Shown piece after piece: positions 59,339 to 64,000 of a DNA stretch of 64,000 nucleotides. Each line of letters opens with the position of its first letter. Position 1 is the first letter of the stretch. The notes below the pieces were generated by a model. That model saw only the letters and a program-made list of their open reading frames with translations, was not told where the DNA came from and made no database searches. The position numbers and the translations under genes are program-made. The DNA is from CAJPQU01 sp052170475 (GTDB lineage: Bacteria; Bacillota; Negativicutes; Selenomonadales; Selenomonadaceae), in contig JBQNAL010000003.1 of NCBI GenBank assembly GCA_052170475.1, positions 115,742 to 179,741 on the forward strand, in the 5' to 3' direction.

Positions 59339-60031
59339 TCAGGGCGCATCATGACGGCTGGCCGAGAGAAGGACTTCCCCCGCCCCCTGCCGGACGGAAT
59401 CCAATGTCACCGGCAAATGGAGCCGCTCGAAATCCACTAACTCGATGTCCCCGAAAAAATTCCCGGTCACCGCCCGACCCAAGAGCGCGTTTTTGATGTC
59501 GAGACGCGTCATGCGGAACCAGATACTGTTGTTCTCTTCCAATATCTTGCCTTCGATATGGATGTCCGCCGTCTGGCCGAAAAGCTTCACTTGCCCGTCC
59601 ATGAGAACGAGTTCCGGCGTGATCTCGACCGCCACGTTCTGCGCCTTGTCCACTTTGCGCCTGAGGAGATCCGCCAAATCCTCCGCCGTCACGCGGGCAT
59701 CGATCCGAAGGCGATCGGCGCCTCGCACGGAAAAATCCCCTTGGGTCAGTCGATCCACGGGCAGCTCCACCCCGTCCCCAACGAGGGTCACCCGCGCCGC
59801 CCGCACTTCCCCCAGCATCGCCTTCTCCGCCGCCACCTCGACATGGCCGATATGGCCAAAGAGAAGAAGAAGCGCCGGAACCCCGGAGACGTGCGCCGTG
59901 ACCGCATCGGTCTTCAGCGCAAGGGAAAGCCGCGACTCTATCGTCCTCGCCGCGATGGGCGGCAATAGGAGCTGACTCAATCCCATGAACATTATGAGGA
60001 GTATCCCCAAAATAGTCAAGGCTTTGCGCAA
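59339..60031 (-). CDS. DUF2993 family (LmeA-like) exported protein
   Basis: The 230-residue protein has an N-terminal hydrophobic signal or anchor (about 4-28) and a beta-rich lipid-binding-like domain of the DUF2993/LmeA type (VPALLLLFGHIGHVEVAAEKAML, ELVLMDGQVKLFG). LmeA in mycobacteria affects mannan assembly; here the role is unknown. The start is TTG at 60031, preceded by a weak GAGCGGGTGA. It lies 40 bases upstream of the DUF5693 gene and 49 bases after prfB. Confidence 0.78.
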   Translation of the reverse strand: MRKALTILGILLIMFMGLSQLLLPPIAARTIESRLSLALKTDAVTAHVSGVPALLLLFGHIGHVEVAAEKAMLGEVRAARVTLVGDGVELPVDRLTQGDFSVRGADRLRIDARVTAEDLADLLRRKVDKAQNVAVEITPELVLMDGQVKLFGQTADIHIEGKILEENNSIWFRMTRLDIKNALLGRAVTGNFFGDIELVDFERLHLPVTLDSVRQGAGEVLLSASRHDAP

Positions 60032-60079
60032 AATATCACCCGCTCAAACGGCAAAGGGACGCGATTTGCGCCCATTCGC

Positions 60080-61187
60080 CTAAAATTCGTGATTCGCTTT
60101 CGCCGCGAGGTACGCTTCGATGAAGGGATCGAGCTCCCCGTCCATCACCGCCTGCACGTTCCCCGTCTCGCAGTTCGTCCGATGATCCTTCACCATGGTG
60201 TAGGGCTGGAACACATAGGAACGTATCTGGCTGCCCCACTCGATCTTTTGCTGGACGCCTTCCAACTTGGCCCGCTCTTCTTCCTTCTTCTGTTCTTCCA
60301 GCTCAAAGAGCTTCGCTCTGAGCATCCGCAGGCAGACTTCGCGGTTTTGGATCTGGGAGCGCTCGTTTTGGCACTGCACCACGATCCCCGTGGGGAGATG
60401 GGTCATGCGCACCGCCGAGGATGTCTTGTTGATGTGCTGGCCTCCCGCACCGCTGGAGCGGTAGGTATCGACCCGCACGTCGTCCATATTGACCTCCACT
60501 TCCTTGGCGTCCTCGATCTCCGGCATGATGTCGCAGGCGGAAAACGAGGTATGACGCCGCGCGTTCGAATCGAAGGGCGAAATGCGCACCAGCCGGTGAA
60601 CCCCCTTCTCCGATTTCAGATAGCCGTAAGCGTTATGGCCCCGAATAAAGAGCGTCGCCGACTTCACCCCGGCCTCGTCGCCGGGCAGGAGATCCACTGT
60701 CTCCACGGAAAACCCGTGACGCTCCGCCCAGCGGCCGTACATGCGGAGCAGCATCTGCGTCCAGTCCTGCGCCTCGGTGCCGCCCGCCCCGGCGTGAAGC
60801 TCCAGGTAGGCGTTGTTCCCGTCGTACGCCCCGGAGAGCAGCACCTCAAGCTCCAAGGCACGCATGTCGGCGGAGAGAGCCGCGAACTCCCCTTTGACTT
60901 CCTCCTCGCTGATGTCCTCGGGCGATTCCATGCCCATCTCCCAGAGCGCCTCTAAATCGTCGATCTTGGCGATGAGGGCGCGGTATTTATCCACACCGGC
61001 GCGAATCCCGTTCAATTCCTGGTTGACGGCTTGGGCGGCTGCTTGGTCGTCCCAAAAATCCGGCGCCCCCATCTTGTACTCTAATTCCGCGATCTTGGCT
61101 TCCTTCGCGGGGACGTCAAAGAGATGACCCCATTTCGTCCAGCTTCGCCCGCAAAGCCGTTATTGGTGCTTTCAAATCTTCCAGCAT
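60080..61187 (-). CDS. prfB: Peptide chain release factor 2 with programmed +1 frameshift
   Basis: RF2 releases peptides at UAA and UGA. The gene starts at ATG 61187 (MLEDLKAPITALRAKLDEMG), reaches CTT-TGA-C (TGA at 61116-61118) and continues in the +1 frame as DVPAKEAKIAELEYKMGAPDFWDD. A Shine-Dalgarno-like GGGG lies just upstream of the slip site, as in E. coli. Total length is about 368 residues. Downstream hallmarks are the GGQ loop (SSGAGGQHINKTSSAVR) and the tripeptide region before it. The frameshift lets RF2 control its own level. GAAAGG precedes the ATG. Confidence 0.96.
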
Positions 61188-61277
61188 TGACCTTTCACAA
61201 CCTTTCAAGATGTTCCCGTACAACTCTATCCTACGGCGAAAGTCGCGCCCCGCCGCTCTCCCTCTCACACCGCTGCG

Positions 61278-63809
61278 TCACTTATTTTTTCCGCAGCAAT
61301 TCTTATACTTTTTCCCGCTGCCGCAGGGGCAGGGATCGTTTCGGCCGATATTCTCCGCGCGGGCGGGTCGTTTCGCAGGCGCCGCTTCCGCCGGACTGAC
61401 CTCGCCGCCATGGGAGGCCTGCGCGCTCCGCAGGTGATCCTCAAGCTGGCGCTGCTCGTCGGTGACCACGCTCACCCGATACATGAGCTTCGCGATGTCC
61501 GTCTGGATCTGGTGGATCATCTCCTCGAACATATTGTAGCCCTCTAACTTATACTCTACCAAGGGGTTGCGCTGGCCATAAGCCCGCAGATTGATGCCCT
61601 GCCGCAGCATGTCCATGTGGTCGAGGTGCTCCATCCACTTGTTGTCCACCACCCGCAGCATGACGACCTTTTCCAGCTCCCGCATGATGGGGGCGGAATA
61701 CTGCGCTTCGCGGGCGCGGTAATTGTCCTCGGCAATCTGGACGAGGGTTTCCGAAAGCTCGTCCCGGCTCATCGCCTCCAATTCCGCCTTGTTCAAGCGG
61801 CCGGGGGGCGCGTAGATCTCCTCCGCATCGGCGATCAGCCCGTCGAGCGTCCATTCCTCGGGATAGAGCTTTTCGTTGGCGTACTGATCCATCTCGCTCT
61901 TGATGATTTCGTGGATCATGTACATGATGTTCTCCCGCAGATCTTCGCCCATGAGGACTTTTCGCCGCTGGGCGTAGATCACCTCGCGCTGCTGGTTCAT
62001 CACGTCGTCGTACTCCAAGACGTTCTTTCGCATGTCGAAATTCCGCGCTTCCACCTTCTTCTGCGCGTGTTCGATGGAGCGGGTGATGAGGCTGTGCTCG
62101 ATGGGTTCGTCCTCGTCCATGCCCAGCTTATCCATGATGGAAGCGATGTTATCCGCCGCGAAAAGCCGCAGGAGGTCGTCCTCCAACGACAGATAGAACC
62201 GTGAAGAACCGGGATCGCCCTGACGACCCGCGCGCCCCCGGAGCTGATTGTCGATGCGTCGGGACTCGTGGCGCTCCGTGCCGACGATGTAGAGGCCGCC
62301 CAACTCCTTCACGCCCTCGCCCAAGAGGATGTCGGTGCCGCGTCCGGCCATGTTCGTGGCGATGGTGACCGCGCCCCTCTGCCCCGCGTCCTTGATGATC
62401 TCCGCTTCCTTCTCATGGTACTTGGCGTTCAGCACATTGTGCGGCACGCCGTGCTTTTTCAAGAGATCGCTCAGTTCCTCCGACTGGGTGATGGAGGTGG
62501 TGCCGATGAGGATGGGGCGCCCGGTGGCGTGGATCTCGTCCACCGCCTTCGCGACCGCCCGGTACTTCGCCCGCTTCGTCTTGAAGATGAGATCCGGCTC
62601 GTCCATGCGGATCACCGGCTTATTCGTCGGCACCACAATGACCGGCAGCTTGTAGATCTTGAGGAACTCGTTCTCCTCCGTCTTCGCCGTGCCGGTCATA
62701 CCCGCCAATTTTTCGTACATGCGGAAATAATTCTGGAACGTGATGGTGGCCAAGGTCTGGGATTCGCGCTGGATCTTCACGCCCTCCTTGGCCTCGATGG
62801 CCTGATGCAGCCCATCGGAATAGCGGCGGCCATGCATCAGGCGGCCGGTAAACTCGTCCACGATGATGACCTCTTCGCCCTTCACCACATAATCCCGATC
62901 CCGGTGCATGATGGCCTTCGCCCGAAGCGCCGCGTTAAAGCAATGGGAATACTCGATATTTTCCGGGGCGTAGAGGTTCTTCACCCCAAGCATCGCCTCG
63001 ATCTTATGCACCGATTCGTCGCTCGGCGCCACCGTCTTCTGCTTTTCATCGACGGTGTAGTCCTCGCCCTGCTTCAAGGTGGCCACCGCCTGCGCCATGC
63101 GGGCGTAGACCTCGGTGGACTTCGCCCCGGGGCCGGAAATGATGAGCGGTGTCCGCGCCTCGTCGATCAAAATGCTGTCCACCTCGTCCACGATGGCGAA
63201 ATGAAGGGAACGCTGCACCATCTGTTCCGGGGAAATCACCATGTTGTCCCGCAGGTAGTCGAAGCCGTATTCATTGTTCGTGCCAAAGGTCACGTCGCAG
63301 CCGTAATTGAACTTTCGCTCTGGGAAATCCATGTCATGCTCGATGAGCCCCACGGAAAGCCCTAAGAATTTATAGAGATGTCCCATCCACTCGCTGTCGC
63401 GCCGCGCCAAGTAATCGTTCACCGTCACCATATGAACGCCCTTGCCCGTCAGCGCGTTCAGGTAAACCGGCAGCGTCGCCACCAAGGTCTTCCCTTCGCC
63501 CGTCTTCATCTCGGCGATCTTGCCCTCGTGGAGGCACATGCCGCCGATCATCTGCACATCGAAATGGCGCATCCCCAAGACGCGACGCGACGCCTCACGG
63601 CAGACGGCGAACGCCTCGGGCAAAATATCGTCCAAGGTCTCCCCCGCCGCCAGCCGATCCTTAAACTTCTGCGTATGCCCCGAAAGCGTGGCGTCGCTGA
63701 CCTCTTTTAGCCCCGCTTCAAGGCTGTTGATCTTGTCCACGGTGAGCTGCATCCGCTTGATCTCTTTATCGTTATTATCCCCTAAAAATCGCTTGAGAAA
63801 GCCCCACAA
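61278..63809 (-). CDS. secA: Protein translocase ATPase SecA
   Basis: SecA drives preproteins through SecYEG. The 843-residue protein has NBD1 with Walker A MKTGEGKT and the DEVDSILIDEARTPLIISG Walker B region, a preprotein-crosslinking domain, NBD2, helical scaffold and a C-terminal zinc tail with CPCGSGKKYKNCCG, which binds SecB or the ribosome. The start is TTG at 63809 with AAGGAG about ten bases upstream. It precedes prfB, the usual secA-prfB order. Confidence 0.97.
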   Translation of the reverse strand: MWGFLKRFLGDNNDKEIKRMQLTVDKINSLEAGLKEVSDATLSGHTQKFKDRLAAGETLDDILPEAFAVCREASRRVLGMRHFDVQMIGGMCLHEGKIAEMKTGEGKTLVATLPVYLNALTGKGVHMVTVNDYLARRDSEWMGHLYKFLGLSVGLIEHDMDFPERKFNYGCDVTFGTNNEYGFDYLRDNMVISPEQMVQRSLHFAIVDEVDSILIDEARTPLIISGPGAKSTEVYARMAQAVATLKQGEDYTVDEKQKTVAPSDESVHKIEAMLGVKNLYAPENIEYSHCFNAALRAKAIMHRDRDYVVKGEEVIIVDEFTGRLMHGRRYSDGLHQAIEAKEGVKIQRESQTLATITFQNYFRMYEKLAGMTGTAKTEENEFLKIYKLPVIVVPTNKPVIRMDEPDLIFKTKRAKYRAVAKAVDEIHATGRPILIGTTSITQSEELSDLLKKHGVPHNVLNAKYHEKEAEIIKDAGQRGAVTIATNMAGRGTDILLGEGVKELGGLYIVGTERHESRRIDNQLRGRAGRQGDPGSSRFYLSLEDDLLRLFAADNIASIMDKLGMDEDEPIEHSLITRSIEHAQKKVEARNFDMRKNVLEYDDVMNQQREVIYAQRRKVLMGEDLRENIMYMIHEIIKSEMDQYANEKLYPEEWTLDGLIADAEEIYAPPGRLNKAELEAMSRDELSETLVQIAEDNYRAREAQYSAPIMRELEKVVMLRVVDNKWMEHLDHMDMLRQGINLRAYGQRNPLVEYKLEGYNMFEEMIHQIQTDIAKLMYRVSVVTDEQRQLEDHLRSAQASHGGEVSPAEAAPAKRPARAENIGRNDPCPCGSGKKYKNCCGKNK

Positions 63810-63890
63810 AACGAACCCACTCCTTATCCTGCCCGATGGGCGTCGCCAAGGTCTGACGCGACGCCTCAGAAAATCGCATACTATCCTTAA

Positions 63891-63919
63891 ATTTTATCAG
63901 ACTCCCCTTCATAAGTCAA
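63891..63919 (-). promoter_or_regulatory. Promoter of secA-prfB
   Basis: On the minus strand TTGACT (63919-63914) and TAAAAT (63896-63891) are 17 bases apart, about 80 bases upstream of the TTG start of secA. Nothing else is seen between it and the window end. Confidence 0.7.
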
Positions 63920-64000
63920 AAAGAAATACAAAAAAGCGCGACGCCGGTAGATTGCAAGTTTAATTGTCGCATTGTTGTGTTAAACTTTGTCCCTCATGCA

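Noticed and set aside
61116..61118. In-frame TGA in prfB read as a disrupted gene
   Set aside because: The CTT-TGA-C context with an upstream GGGG is the standard programmed frameshift of RF2, so the gene is intact.

Overview
The window is GC-rich chromosomal DNA from a diderm member of the Firmicutes, most likely class Negativicutes (inference). The gene orders rpmG-secE-nusG-rplK-rplA and rplU-prp-rpmA-obgE, the T-box leader, the Prp-cleaved form of ribosomal protein L27 and the LCP-family protein are Firmicute traits. The TonB-dependent receptor and the AsmA/TamB-like protein imply an outer membrane. A chemoreceptor-type protein and CheV suggest a motile or formerly motile anaerobe, perhaps near Selenomonas; the genus is a guess.

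Layout. 1-2600 (minus): translation/transcription block (rplA partial, rplK, nusG, secE, rpmG) behind a five-tRNA cluster (fMet, Tyr, fMet, Thr, Met). 2800-4000 (minus): flavodoxin and a DUF3793 gene behind a promoter overlapped by a Fur-like palindrome. 4000-13300: AsmA-like protein, BrnQ, NlpC/P60 hydrolase, M48 protease, soluble zinc-binding chemoreceptor, AI-2E-type permease, CheV. 13350-22300 (minus): long housekeeping run rplU-prp-rpmA-obgE-yhbY-proB-proA-small membrane ORF-nadD-yqeK-LCP-rsfS-cvfB, with an internal terminator between proB and proA. 22500-29000 (plus): metal or metallophore uptake operon (TrmO-like protein, TonB receptor, lipoprotein binding protein, permease, ATPase, DUF134 protein). 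29250-38750 (minus): purine permease and DUF2156 gene, glpK-glpF, purL, yhcH. 38890-41300 (plus): T-box leader with an apparent alanine specifier ahead of an Lrp regulator and an aminotransferase, then a small Xre regulator. 41370-44830 (minus): amino-sugar operon (ROK kinase, nagB, nagA, EIIA-Glc).

44880-56100 is more accessory. It holds a hypothetical gene, deoC with a cysteine-peptidase-like gene, two small secreted proteins, remnants of a two-component system, an M18 aminopeptidase, a remnant of an AMP-forming ligase, a DASS anion symporter, a serine-recombinase fragment, a TcmP-like methyltransferase, a heavy-metal P-type ATPase and a TetR regulator. 56150-63810 (minus) returns to core genes: csaB, DUF5693 and DUF2993 genes, prfB with its programmed frameshift, and secA.

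The window reads mostly as ordinary core genome with one patchy accessory segment. The most notable points are the alanine-type T-box in front of a regulator and aminotransferase, a probable AUA start codon on the DUF2156 gene, the Fur-like site upstream of DUF3793-flavodoxin, the metal-uptake operon bracketed by TrmO-like and DUF134 genes, and the cluster of decayed genes at 47.4-52.2 kb. No CRISPR array, prophage or complete insertion sequence was seen.
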